Assembly (NCBI GenBank): GCA_934098705.1 | Contig: CAKOPC010000003.1 | Span: 62,001-126,000, forward strand | Direction: 5' to 3' | DNA: 64,000 nucleotides | Origin: an uncultured Bacilli bacterium | Lineage (GTDB): Bacteria; Bacillota_I; Bacilli_A; RF39; UBA660 | In this document: positions 1 to 7,189 of the stretch, one piece after another | Layout: each line of letters begins with the position of its first letter | Numbering within the stretch: position 1 is the first letter of the stretch | The notes under the pieces: generated by a model | Seen by the model: only the letters and a program-made list of their open reading frames with translations | What the model was told of the DNA's origin: nothing | Database searches by the model: none | Made by a program: the position numbers and the translations under genes

Positions 1-634
1 AATATATTGATTTATTCTCGCAAAAACTCTTTGGAATAAAAATAATAGCCATATTAGATTCAAAATCAAATGGTAATTTTAAAATTTGATTACTTACCCA
101 TTTATGATTAGAGTATGACCAATATTTTCGTTTAAGCAAAACATCTTGTAAGGGTATATTATATTTCATACATTCTTCTTGTGTATATAATACCAATTCT
201 TCTAATATAAGATTTGATATAAAATCAGATAATTTATCAACTCCCAATTTTTCAATCATAACTTCTGCATCAAATATATCTCCTATCATACCAGTTTTAA
301 TAGCACTTGAGTCCTTAATCAAATCAAATATTTTATTACCTAGATGTTCTCCACCAGATAAACCATTTGGTTTATTTCTTGAATAACCTAATCTTGTTTC
401 ATTTATTTCACTAAAATTCTTAGTATATAAATACCCCATTTTATAATCATTATTGATTGCTAATTTTAGTAAATGTGAAAAGTACTGTTGTACAATTAAG
501 CAACATCTTTTCCCCATTTCACTCTTATCCATATGCATCATCATAGGATCAATCCATACAGTATTATCTTTTGCCAATTCTATATTAACAAAACCAGCAT
601 TATCTGGTATATTATATTTTGTAAATAATTTCAT
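1..634 (-). CDS. Unknown protein, 3' end cut by window edge
   Basis: Reading leftward from ATG at 634 there is an open frame of 211 codons that runs off the window, so the C-terminus is missing. A good ribosome site (GGAGGAAC) precedes the ATG. The protein begins MKLFTKYNIPDNAGFVNIEL and contains WIDPMM near residue 28, then NETRLGYSRNKPNGLSGG, then GVDKLSDFISN. There is no signal peptide or membrane segment. I do not recognise the family with confidence. The upstream neighbour is a 57-residue basic protein, and no housekeeping gene lies on this side of recG. That context suggests a mobile-element or defence island continuing to the left. This is inference from context, not from a catalytic motif. 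Confidence 0.7.
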   Translation of the reverse strand, partial: MKLFTKYNIPDNAGFVNIELAKDNTVWIDPMMMHMDKSEMGKRCCLIVQQYFSHLLKLAINNDYKMGYLYTKNFSEINETRLGYSRNKPNGLSGGEHLGNKIFDLIKDSSAIKTGMIGDIFDAEVMIEKLGVDKLSDFISNLILEELVLYTQEECMKYNIPLQDVLLKRKYWSYSNHKWVSNQILKLPFDFESNMAIIFIPKSFCENKSIY

Positions 635-697
635 ATTTGTTCCTCCTTCGCTGAATTATTTATATAATAGTTGTGGCTACAAATATTTATATATTAT

Positions 698-871
698 CTA
701 CTTTTCTTTACGTACACCTTTAAATTTACCACCAGAAGTTTTAACATCCATAAATCTTCCATTTGTTGTATTTCTTTTTACAAATAGATTTGTTTTTGTA
801 TTTAAAACTTGTGATCGTCCACATACAGCTCCTTTTCTGCAATTATCACCATTAGGTTTGTTTACTGCCAT
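698..871 (-). CDS. Small basic protein, 57 residues
   Basis: ATG at 871 follows a strong GGAGGA site (ATG six bases downstream); the frame ends with TAG at 698-700. The product starts MAVNKPNGDNCRKGAVCGRS and ends with GGKFKGVRKEK. It is rich in Lys and Arg, with no membrane segment. From memory, short proteins of this pattern (NGDN-RKGAV-RSQ, then VKR-T-GRFMD, then FKGVRKEK) recur across bacteria, often beside accessory genes; their function is not known to me. It ends 63 bases before the ATG of the leftmost gene, so the two are probably co-transcribed. The basic composition suggests nucleic-acid binding, which is inference only. Confidence 0.75.
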   Translation of the reverse strand: MAVNKPNGDNCRKGAVCGRSQVLNTKTNLFVKRNTTNGRFMDVKTSGGKFKGVRKEK

Positions 872-950
872 ATAAAAAGTCCTCCTTTCTTAAATACTCA
901 GAGAACTTGTAAACATAATTCCATAAATAATCTTTTTTTAATTCATAGGT

Positions 951-978
951 TGAAATTTGATCAAAGTATGTTATAATA
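951..978 (+). promoter_or_regulatory. Plus-strand sigma-70 type promoter
   Basis: TTGAAA at 951-956, a 16-base spacer and a consensus TATAAT at 973-978. No open frame follows on the plus strand. A direct repeat CATAGGTTG, followed by AAA or TAA, occurs at 945 and again at 988. The copies bracket the promoter and could be operator half-sites. A weaker minus-strand promoter for the 57-residue gene may overlap here, so orientation is not certain. Confidence 0.5.
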
Positions 979-984
979 GTTATA

Positions 985-1341
985 GAACATAGGTTGTAAT
1001 TAGTTCTCTTGTTCAATCTTGAATACAAATTTGCTAGTGTATTCTTGTATTTCTTGTAGATGTAGCCGTCAACTACATTTGCTATAAGGTATTTGCTCTA
1101 TTGCTCGCAAATGCTTTTTTTTTGCATTTTTAGCCTTTTTGAGACATTTTTATAGCATTCTACTGCTGTAACTTATAGCAATTACATTATAGCATAATAA
1201 GCCTGAAAAAACAACTGATGAGACGTTTTTAAGCAAACAAACGAACGCTATTATTAACAGGAAATTTATTATTTATTTTTTTTAGATTTATATCATATGA
1301 ATTAAACAAAAAAAGAAACAACATTACAGTTTCATTTTTTT
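985..1341 (+). ncRNA. Candidate structured non-coding RNA
   Basis: Downstream of the promoter at 951-978 all three plus frames are closed, but inverted repeats are frequent: GAATAC 1021-1026 with GTATTC 1039-1044; ATGTAG 1060-1065 with CTACAT 1073-1078; and a perfect 10-base pair TTGCTATAAG 1079-1088 with CTTATAGCAA 1172-1181. An internal hairpin AAATGC/GCATTT lies at 1109-1129. TATAGCA recurs at 1151, 1174 and 1188. A terminator-like hairpin (GAAAC/GTTTC flanked by A and T runs) sits at 1307-1341. The true 3' end is unknown. The same repeats could instead act in a minus-strand 5' leader of the 57-residue gene. Confidence 0.3.
1307..1341. terminator. Possible bidirectional terminator
   Basis: The stem GAAAC (1315-1319) with GTTTC (1329-1333) is flanked by an A run on the left and a T run on the right. 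Extended through the A/T runs, it could end transcription on either strand. Confidence 0.35.
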
Positions 1342-1489
1342 AATATTTTAGATAAATTTTATTCCAACATAATAATAATTTATTAAATGATTAACGCTAT
1401 TTCAACTTATACTTTCAATGTTTTTTTAAAATACACAACCTATCTCATTGATTATTTTTATATCAAAAAGATTCATTATTTATTTAAGT

Positions 1490-1510
1490 GGTACCTAATT
1501 GGTACCTAAT
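1490..1510. repeat. Tandem GGTACCTAAT repeat
   Basis: GGTACCTAAT occurs at 1490-1499 and again at 1501-1510, one base apart. GGTACC is itself palindromic. It lies between the accessory genes and recG, so it could be a regulator site or a scar of element insertion. Neither is shown. Nothing else is apparent in 1345-1555. Confidence 0.5.
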
Positions 1511-1556
1511 CCTATTTTTAGAAATTTATCAAAGCACCAAATCCCTTATATTTCCT

Positions 1557-1592
1557 AACAAAAATGAGAGCGATATAAGTTAATCGCTCTCT
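1557..1592 (-). terminator. Terminator of the 1.6-kb RNA
   Basis: The inverted repeat GAGAGCGAT / ATCGCTCTC (9 perfect pairs, 8-base loop) is followed on the minus strand by ATTTTTGTT. Confidence 0.6.
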
Positions 1593-1660
1593 TCAGGGGG
1601 TTTTGGTTGAATACTACTTTCACAATAACCGTAAAAGCAGTGCGGGTATCATCACCACGC
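1557..1660 (-). ncRNA. Candidate ~100-nt small RNA with C-rich motif
   Basis: Transcription from the promoter at 1667-1695 would start near 1660. The RNA would end in a perfect 9-pair hairpin (1567-1575 with 1584-1592) followed by ATTTTTGTT. Just before the terminator is the motif ACCCCCTGAAG (1602-1592), and a further hairpin with a one-base bulge is possible near the 5' end (1640-1662). The C-rich single-stranded motif resembles those used by Firmicutes small RNAs to pair with ribosome binding sites; that parallel is inference. The motif is perfectly complementary to the terminator loop of the RNA at 7013-7117. No known RNA family is recognised. Confidence 0.45.
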
Positions 1661-1666
1661 ATTTTA

Positions 1667-1695
1667 ATCATAAAGTATTTTTAGTAAAAAGTCAA
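1667..1695 (-). promoter_or_regulatory. Minus-strand promoter of the 1.6-kb RNA
   Basis: Read on the minus strand: TTGACT (1695-1690), exactly 17 bases, then TATGAT (1672-1667). It lies 3' of the recG stop and points away from recG, into a gene-free region. Confidence 0.6.
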
Positions 1696-1723
1696 GGGTG
1701 ATTTTAAAAATTGTAAAAAAAGT

Positions 1724-3721
1724 TTACCCCTCTTTTATGGTATCAATAATTTTCTTTTTTAAATTGTCATATTTTTCATCTTTATTATTTAAAAATTCAA
1801 GTGAATCTTTTTTTGCTTGTAAAAGGATTTTATAATCCTCTTTTATGTTAGCAACTTTAAATGTCATGTCTCCACTTTGTTTTACTCCAAATAAATCGCC
1901 ATGTCCTCTTAATTTAAAGTCCTCTTCACTTATTTCAAAACCATCATTTGTTTTTGTCATAACATCAAGTCTTGCTGTATCGCTATCACTTATTAAAATA
2001 CATGTACTTTGCATGTCATTTCTTCCAACTCTTCCTCTTAACTGATGAAGTGTTGAAAGTCCAAATCTATTAGCATCAAATATTACTATCATCGTTGTAT
2101 TAGGAACATCAACTCCAACTTCTATAACAGTTGTACTTATTAATATTTGTGTTTTATTGTTAACGAACCTCTCCATTATTTTATCTTTATCTTGTTGATG
2201 TAATTTACCATGTATTATATCTATATTATATTTACTTCCAAAAGCAAGATTCATTTTATCTTTTAGTTCAGTAACTGTTGTTAAATCAGTTGTTTCACTT
2301 TCTTCAATTAAAGGTGCTATAACGTATATTTGGTGGTTTTCTTTTAATTCATCATACATCATTTTTAAAACATCTTTCATCTCTTTAGTTGTTTTTAAAT
2401 AAGTCTTTATTTTTTTTCGGCCACTTGGTAATGTTTTAATTGTTGATATATCCATATCTCCATATATAGTTAAGGCATATGTTCTTGGAATTGGGGTTGC
2501 ACTCATATAAAGTATATCTGGATACTCTCCTTTATTTTGTAAACTTGTTCTTTGAAGCACACCAAATCTATGTTGTTCATCTGTTATAACAAGTCCTAAG
2601 TTTTTGTAACTAACACCTTCTTGTATAAGGGCATGTGTTCCTATTATTATATCAATACTTCCTTCTTCTAGCATTTTATGTATGTCATCTTTTTCTTTTT
2701 TCTTCATACTTCCAGTAAGTAGTCCTACTTTGATGTTAATGTCTTTAAATAACTTACATATATTTTCATAGTGCTGATTTGCAAGTATTTCAGTCGGGGC
2801 CATCAAAGCACTTGTATAACCGCTTAAATAGGTTGCATACATAGCAAGTATGGCAATTATTGTTTTACCACTTCCAACATCACCTTGTAGTAATCTATTC
2901 ATCCTGTATGGTGAATTTAAATCATTTAATATTTCAAAAAGCACTTTATTTTGATCCTCTGTTAATTTAAATGGCAATTTTGCTATAAAATTATCAAGTG
3001 CCTCATAATTTATATCTTTAACAGTACCACTTTGTTTTGTTTTATATTTTAGTTTAACATAATTTATTTTTGTCATGAAAGAAAATAATTCTTCATATTT
3101 TAATCTTATTAAAGCTTCTTTTAACTTTTCATATGATGGCGGATTATGTACGATATTAAGTGCGGTTTTCTTATTTAGAAAGTTATATTTACAAGTTATA
3201 TAATCAGGAATATAATCATCTATCTTGTTGCCGTACTGCATTAATGCTTGATTTATAAATACACTTAAATTTTTAGAATTTAGTGATGTTGTTGAGTGGT
3301 ATACTGCTTCTATCTTCTCACCCTTTGGTAAAAGCCCCATTCTAATTTCTGATGCTATTATTGTATTTTTTTCCTTTTCGTATTTACCAATTACAATTAT
3401 TTCTTTACCAACCTCTAAATCTTTTTTTAAGTATGCTCTATTAAATATGGAAACACCAACTATCATACCATCACTTGTTACAAGTCTAACATTCATTTTA
3501 TTTAAGTTGTTCTTAAGTCTTATTAATATGGGAGTACAGTCAACCTTTCCATCTACAATACATTTTTCTTGCTCGTTATAATTTCTTAAATCAGTTCTTT
3601 TAATTAAATCATATCTATATGGATAATGAGTTACCAAATCATCTACTGTTTTTATATCTAATTTTTGAAGTAACATTAAACTTTTTGGTCCTACACCTTT
3701 TACTAACTTTACATCTATCAA
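1724..3721 (-). CDS. recG: ATP-dependent DNA helicase RecG
   Basis: RecG unwinds branched DNA such as stalled forks and Holliday junctions. The N-terminus carries the helix-hairpin-helix and wedge (OB) region (KGVGPKSLMLLQKL). The helicase core shows Walker A GDVGSGKT, the DEQH box in ITDEQHRFG, SATPIPRT (motif III) and QLRGRVGR (motif VI). The C-terminus has the RecG-type GHGDLFGVKQSGD segment. At about 665 residues it is full length. An in-frame GTG at 3730 sits directly on the AAAGGA ribosome site; the TTG at 3721 is better spaced and is preferred. It appears monocistronic. Identity is near certain; only the start is open. Confidence 0.96.
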   Translation of the reverse strand: MIDVKLVKGVGPKSLMLLQKLDIKTVDDLVTHYPYRYDLIKRTDLRNYNEQEKCIVDGKVDCTPILIRLKNNLNKMNVRLVTSDGMIVGVSIFNRAYLKKDLEVGKEIIVIGKYEKEKNTIIASEIRMGLLPKGEKIEAVYHSTTSLNSKNLSVFINQALMQYGNKIDDYIPDYITCKYNFLNKKTALNIVHNPPSYEKLKEALIRLKYEELFSFMTKINYVKLKYKTKQSGTVKDINYEALDNFIAKLPFKLTEDQNKVLFEILNDLNSPYRMNRLLQGDVGSGKTIIAILAMYATYLSGYTSALMAPTEILANQHYENICKLFKDINIKVGLLTGSMKKKEKDDIHKMLEEGSIDIIIGTHALIQEGVSYKNLGLVITDEQHRFGVLQRTSLQNKGEYPDILYMSATPIPRTYALTIYGDMDISTIKTLPSGRKKIKTYLKTTKEMKDVLKMMYDELKENHQIYVIAPLIEESETTDLTTVTELKDKMNLAFGSKYNIDIIHGKLHQQDKDKIMERFVNNKTQILISTTVIEVGVDVPNTTMIVIFDANRFGLSTLHQLRGRVGRNDMQSTCILISDSDTARLDVMTKTNDGFEISEEDFKLRGHGDLFGVKQSGDMTFKVANIKEDYKILLQAKKDSLEFLNNKDEKYDNLKKKIIDTIKEG

Positions 3722-3730
3722 GTAAATCAC

Positions 3731-4126
3731 GTCCTTTTTTCAAGGCATATTATATCACAATTTTTTATTTTTTTAAAGGCTATTTTAAATTTATTTTACG
3801 CTAATTTTACTTTTTTTATTCTTCAAGTTTATCTCTTGCATTTTAAATTTAATGGACATATTCGTTTTATTGCTACTTTATTTATTATTTTATGTTTTTG
3901 TTTTATGTTTTTGTTTCATGTTTTTGTTTCATGTTTTTCTTTATTATTTTATTTTTATTATTATTGATAATCATCCTTACCTTCTACGATTATTATTTAT
4001 AAATATATAGATATATATATTATACTTATATCCTTATTTATATATATCTATTTTTACTAATGCTTAGTCCTTACCTAGTAAAAAAAGAGGCTTAATTTTT
4101 ATATTAACCCTACACCTTATTTTATA
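3731..4126. other. AT-rich intergenic stretch
   Basis: This 396-base gap upstream of recG holds a 13-base tandem repeat (annotated separately) and runs of AT such as ATATATAT near 4005-4040. I see no gene or RNA in it. The recG promoter probably lies near its left end. Confidence 0.6.
3891..3942. repeat. 13-bp tandem repeat, four copies
   Basis: Four consecutive 13-base units of the form (T/C)ATGTTTTT(G/C)TTT lie at 3891, 3904, 3917 and 3930. Copies differ by one or two bases. The tract is pyrimidine-rich on the plus strand and lies in the gap upstream of recG. Confidence 0.8.
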
Positions 4127-4936
4127 TTATCTTATCCTTTTAAATATATTTGTTTCATTTACCTCTTTTTTAGAAACAGATAGTATATAATTGATATCTT
4201 CCTTTGTAAGAGGCATACCAGATATTAATCTTGACTTATCATTATTTCTTTCAACATGTAAATTAAGATTATAATACTTATATATTTCTTCTTTTAAGCT
4301 ATCTTTAAATAATTTATCGTGATAAGAATAAGGACTTGTTAGATAACTATAAAATAAAGTATTTGAAACCTTATAATATCTTTTTAAAAAATAACATAAA
4401 TATCTATTGTAAAACCAAAGCACTTTCTCATCTACTTTAAATGGCAAATTCTCTATAAATTTAATAGTATTCATACCTTCATTTACAATAGCATTATATT
4501 CATCATATAAAGTGTTATAATTTTTTTCATATATTCTATATTTATAAAAAAATAATAAGTTACACTCAAGCAACATTTTATCATCTTGGGTTATATTATT
4601 TTTACCATTTAATATTTCTGCTACATTTTTAGTTTGTTTTACATGTTCTATTTCATGAAACATAAGTGTTATAAGCATAATATTATAATAATTTGGTTTC
4701 TTTAAAAAATTATCTATTAAAGAATTATTATACTCTATATTTATACTTTTACCAAAACTATCGTAATAACTATTATTTTTTTTAATAAATTTATTTTCAT
4801 CATTTAAAGTTACTTTATTACAATATAAAAGTAGGTTTTCTTTTTCTAATATAGTTAAAACTAAATTTTTTAAGTCTTTTTCTTTTATAAAATGATTTTC
4901 ATAAAAAGAATTTATAATATTAGATTCCCATTCCAT
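4127..4936 (-). CDS. Putative soluble zinc peptidase (HEIEH motif)
   Basis: The protein has about 269 residues, no signal peptide and no membrane segment. At about residue 93 it has MFHEIEHVKQ, an HExxH zinc-binding motif on a predicted helix. A plausible third-ligand region (DEYNAIVNEG) follows about 55 residues later. Zincin-fold metallopeptidases use HExxH with a downstream Glu, His or Asp, so a peptidase is likely but the substrate is unknown. A GTG at 4945 could also start the frame. It overlaps the ribosome-site region, so ATG at 4936 is preferred. This is one of four HExxH proteins encoded within 11 kb. It is monocistronic as far as can be seen. Confidence 0.6.
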   Translation of the reverse strand: MEWESNIINSFYENHFIKEKDLKNLVLTILEKENLLLYCNKVTLNDENKFIKKNNSYYDSFGKSINIEYNNSLIDNFLKKPNYYNIMLITLMFHEIEHVKQTKNVAEILNGKNNITQDDKMLLECNLLFFYKYRIYEKNYNTLYDEYNAIVNEGMNTIKFIENLPFKVDEKVLWFYNRYLCYFLKRYYKVSNTLFYSYLTSPYSYHDKLFKDSLKEEIYKYYNLNLHVERNNDKSRLISGMPLTKEDINYILSVSKKEVNETNIFKRIR

Positions 4937-5004
4937 ATATATCACTATATTTAGTATATCATAAGTTTTATAAATAGCAATTTTTATGTAAAAATATAAA
5001 GCAA

Positions 5005-5040
5005 AAAAGGATTATTGCTATCTTTAACATTAATCCTTTT
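5005..5040 (-). terminator. Terminator after the cadherin-like protein
   Basis: AAAAGGATTA (5005-5014) pairs perfectly with TAATCCTTTT (5031-5040), giving a T run on the minus strand just past the stop at 5074. Confidence 0.65.
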
Positions 5041-5073
5041 TATATTATTTTTTTAAAATTTAGCTAAACCTTA

Positions 5074-6873
5074 CTATTTTTTAGTACCTTTATCTGTTTC
5101 TTTATCTTTATTTTCATTAGATTCTTTATTTTCTACTTCTTTAGAAGTATTACTTAATATTAATTTTTCAATATTAGTATTTTTAGTATTTATATCAGTT
5201 GGTTTAGTTTCTGTTTCCTTATTTAAAACAAGTTTATTTGAAAGGTCATAATCACTACTTATTATTTGGTCTTCTTTCTTTTTAAATATTTTCTTTCTAA
5301 ATAAGAATAATAATAGTAATAGAATAGCTATAAGTCCTAAAATAATATATAGTAAGTTTCCACTTTTTTCTTCATCTTTTACTATTTCAATAGAATATAC
5401 TTTTGCAAGTCCAGACTCACTTTTAACTGTTATTTTTATAATACTACCATTTTTTAGGGCATTATTTCCTTCCACTTGAATTTGTGAGTTTTTATCTTCT
5501 GCGGTATAACTAATGCTTAATCTATCCTCTTGTTTTATCTTTACTTTATAATTTTCTACTTCTTTATTAAAATCTATATTATACCCACTTATTACAAGCT
5601 CGCTTAAGTAATTATTTTTAGATAATTCTCTTCCTTCTTCTAATCTGTTAACTCTTACTTTATAAGTTAAAACAGAACCATTTTCTGCAATACAGTTAAT
5701 AGTAAAGTCGTTTGCTCCTATAAGAAGTGATCTATTTCCTATTACTTCTACTTTAGTTTTATTATCTTCTGGTACAGCAATTATTTGTGTTTCAAGAACA
5801 TTATATAAAACATTAACATTATATTCATATATATTTTTGTCAAAATTAAATTCTGTTCCTACTACTTTTAAACCTTTTAAAAAGTTATTACTACTTTTAT
5901 CAACTCTTACTATATTTAAAGTATATGTTTTAGTAATACCTGTTTCACTTACAACTTGTATAGTAACCGTTGTAAGACCATTTGCAAGATCTATTGTTCT
6001 AGGTCCATATCCTTCTTGATATTGTGATGATTCTACTTCTTTTTTAGCTTCTATTGTTAAGCTTTTTACGTTATTAGATACTGATACGTTGTATGATAAA
6101 ACATTTTTATCAAATTTTGGAGATAATACTCCTTCACTTACCTTTAATTCTTTTAAGTTATTGTTACTACTTCTTTGATCTAATCTTTCAATGTTAATTG
6201 TATAGGTTGTTGTTGAACCATTTTGAGCTATTACAACAACTTGTATAGTATTTTTACCATAGTTTAAATCAACTGTTCTAGGTCCATATCCTTCTTTAAA
6301 TTTAGAGTTTGTATCCATTAAAGTTGCATTAATACTTATGCTATCCTTACTTGTTTTTAGACTGTAATTTAACTGTTTTGGACTGAATGAAAAATCAATT
6401 CCTCCAACTGTTAAATTTCTAAGTGAACTATTATTGGATAATACTTCTAAATTAAATGAACTTTCGCTTTCTGTATCATATCCTTTAATTGTTATTTGTT
6501 TATTGCCATATGATGCATTATCACTTACTTTGAATTTTAAAGTTACAATATTAAAGTCAATAGTAAGTCCCTGTCCTTCTTCATAATTTGATGTAAGATC
6601 TATTAGATTTTGAGAATTACTTTTCCAACCAGTTGCAGCTTCAATACCAGTAAGTGTAAAATCACTTGGGTATACTAAATTTGATTTAAACTGGGAAAGT
6701 GGATTTTCTGTTGTTGGACTTACTGTTACATCACATTTAAAAGTGTTGCCCTTTACAACTTTAGTATCACTACATTTTATAGATGCTGGTACTTTAGCAC
6801 TTACGTTTATGCCTATAAATAATGATACACATAATATAGCAAAATTTATAATTTTTTGTTTCCTGTTTTTCAT
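5074..6873 (-). CDS. Membrane-anchored cadherin-like repeat protein
   Basis: The 599-residue protein begins with a signal peptide (charged MKNRKQK, then a hydrophobic run ending near NVSAK). Residues 27-150 resemble a cohesin-like beta domain. About four cadherin-like beta-sandwich repeats follow, each starting with an L..L.V/S strand and ending with a Y.I.I.R/V type strand. The phrase EGYGPRTVDL or EGYGPRTIDL recurs in two of them. Near residue 508 there is one membrane segment (LLYIILGLIAILLLLLFLF) with a lysine-rich stop and a charged cytoplasmic tail. The layout places the repeats outside the cell with the C-terminus inside. The ATG follows GAGGGAG. Adhesion or envelope function is inferred from the domain type. 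Confidence 0.75.
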   Translation of the reverse strand: MKNRKQKIINFAILCVSLFIGINVSAKVPASIKCSDTKVVKGNTFKCDVTVSPTTENPLSQFKSNLVYPSDFTLTGIEAATGWKSNSQNLIDLTSNYEEGQGLTIDFNIVTLKFKVSDNASYGNKQITIKGYDTESESSFNLEVLSNNSSLRNLTVGGIDFSFSPKQLNYSLKTSKDSISINATLMDTNSKFKEGYGPRTVDLNYGKNTIQVVVIAQNGSTTTYTINIERLDQRSSNNNLKELKVSEGVLSPKFDKNVLSYNVSVSNNVKSLTIEAKKEVESSQYQEGYGPRTIDLANGLTTVTIQVVSETGITKTYTLNIVRVDKSSNNFLKGLKVVGTEFNFDKNIYEYNVNVLYNVLETQIIAVPEDNKTKVEVIGNRSLLIGANDFTINCIAENGSVLTYKVRVNRLEEGRELSKNNYLSELVISGYNIDFNKEVENYKVKIKQEDRLSISYTAEDKNSQIQVEGNNALKNGSIIKITVKSESGLAKVYSIEIVKDEEKSGNLLYIILGLIAILLLLLFLFRKKIFKKKEDQIISSDYDLSNKLVLNKETETKPTDINTKNTNIEKLILSNTSKEVENKESNENKDKETDKGTKK

Positions 6874-6977
6874 AATTTTTTCTCCCTCTTATTCTATTTT
6901 AATATACCATAAATTGGTTATTCTTTCAATAATTTTAAAAGAGTTAAATATTTTTTTTAACAATTAACAAAAAAAAC

Positions 6978-7006
6978 TTGACATTTTAAACAAAAATGAT
7001 TAATAT
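6978..7006 (+). promoter_or_regulatory. Near-consensus promoter of the 7.0-kb RNA
   Basis: On the plus strand: consensus TTGACA at 6978-6983, exactly 17 bases, then TAATAT at 7001-7006. It points away from the minus-strand genes on both sides and no open frame follows. Confidence 0.65.
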
Positions 7007-7012
7007 ATAAAT

Positions 7013-7117
7013 CACCAATTCGAATTTAGGCGAATTGGAATGCTAGTATCACACTAGCCAACCCCTTTTTATTCTTTTTATTGAAGCTGTTCCTTCAGGG
7101 GGTACAGCTTCTTTTTT
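7013..7117 (+). ncRNA. Candidate ~105-nt structured RNA with pseudoknot
   Basis: The transcript expected from the promoter at 6978-7006 folds into three perfect hairpins: CCAATTCG 7015-7022 with CGAATTGG 7031-7038; GCTAGT 7042-7047 with ACTAGC 7053-7058; and the terminator stem GAAGCTGT 7083-7090 with ACAGCTTC 7104-7111, followed by six T. The terminator loop contains GGGGG (7098-7102). It can pair with CCCC at 7062-7065, which would make a pseudoknot. The loop also contains CTTCAGGGGGT, complementary to the RNA at 1557-1660. No reading frame is present and I recognise no known family. A minus-strand role in the leader of the cadherin-like gene is less likely, given the promoter and terminator. 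Confidence 0.55.
7083..7117 (+). terminator. Terminator of the 7.0-kb RNA
   Basis: An 8-pair stem (7083-7090 with 7104-7111) encloses a 13-base loop rich in G and is followed by TTTTTT. Confidence 0.65.
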
Positions 7118-7131
7118 ATGTTTTTTAGTAT

Positions 7132-7174
7132 AAAAAAAAGGTATAACTATAAATTACTGGTTATACCTTTTTTA
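7132..7174. terminator. Bidirectional terminator
   Basis: GGTATAAC (7140-7147) pairs with GTTATACC (7160-7167). An A run lies to the left and a T run to the right. On the minus strand it would end the gene whose stop is at 7190. Confidence 0.65.
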
Positions 7175-7189
7175 TAATTTAATACATAT

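Noticed and set aside
453..875. 140-residue plus-strand frame
   Set aside because: It lies antisense to the truncated left gene and the 57-residue gene, both of which have strong ribosome sites.
985..1181. tracrRNA or CRISPR-related RNA
   Set aside because: No repeat-spacer array, no anti-repeat and no cas gene are in the window. The hairpins do not follow a known tracrRNA layout.
1490..1510. Attachment site of an integrated element
   Set aside because: The repeat copies are adjacent rather than at two ends of an element, and no integrase is visible.
1555..1662. A 35-codon minus-strand frame (begins MRGDDTRTAFTVIVK, ends LYRSHFC) spanning the 1.6-kb RNA
   Set aside because: The ATG coincides with the predicted transcription start and has no ribosome site, and the frame runs through the terminator stem. 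A leaderless peptide cannot be excluded but the RNA reading is simpler.
7013..7117. Riboswitch in the leader of the cadherin-like gene (minus strand)
   Set aside because: The promoter and the T-run terminator are both on the plus strand; the minus reading matches no aptamer I know.
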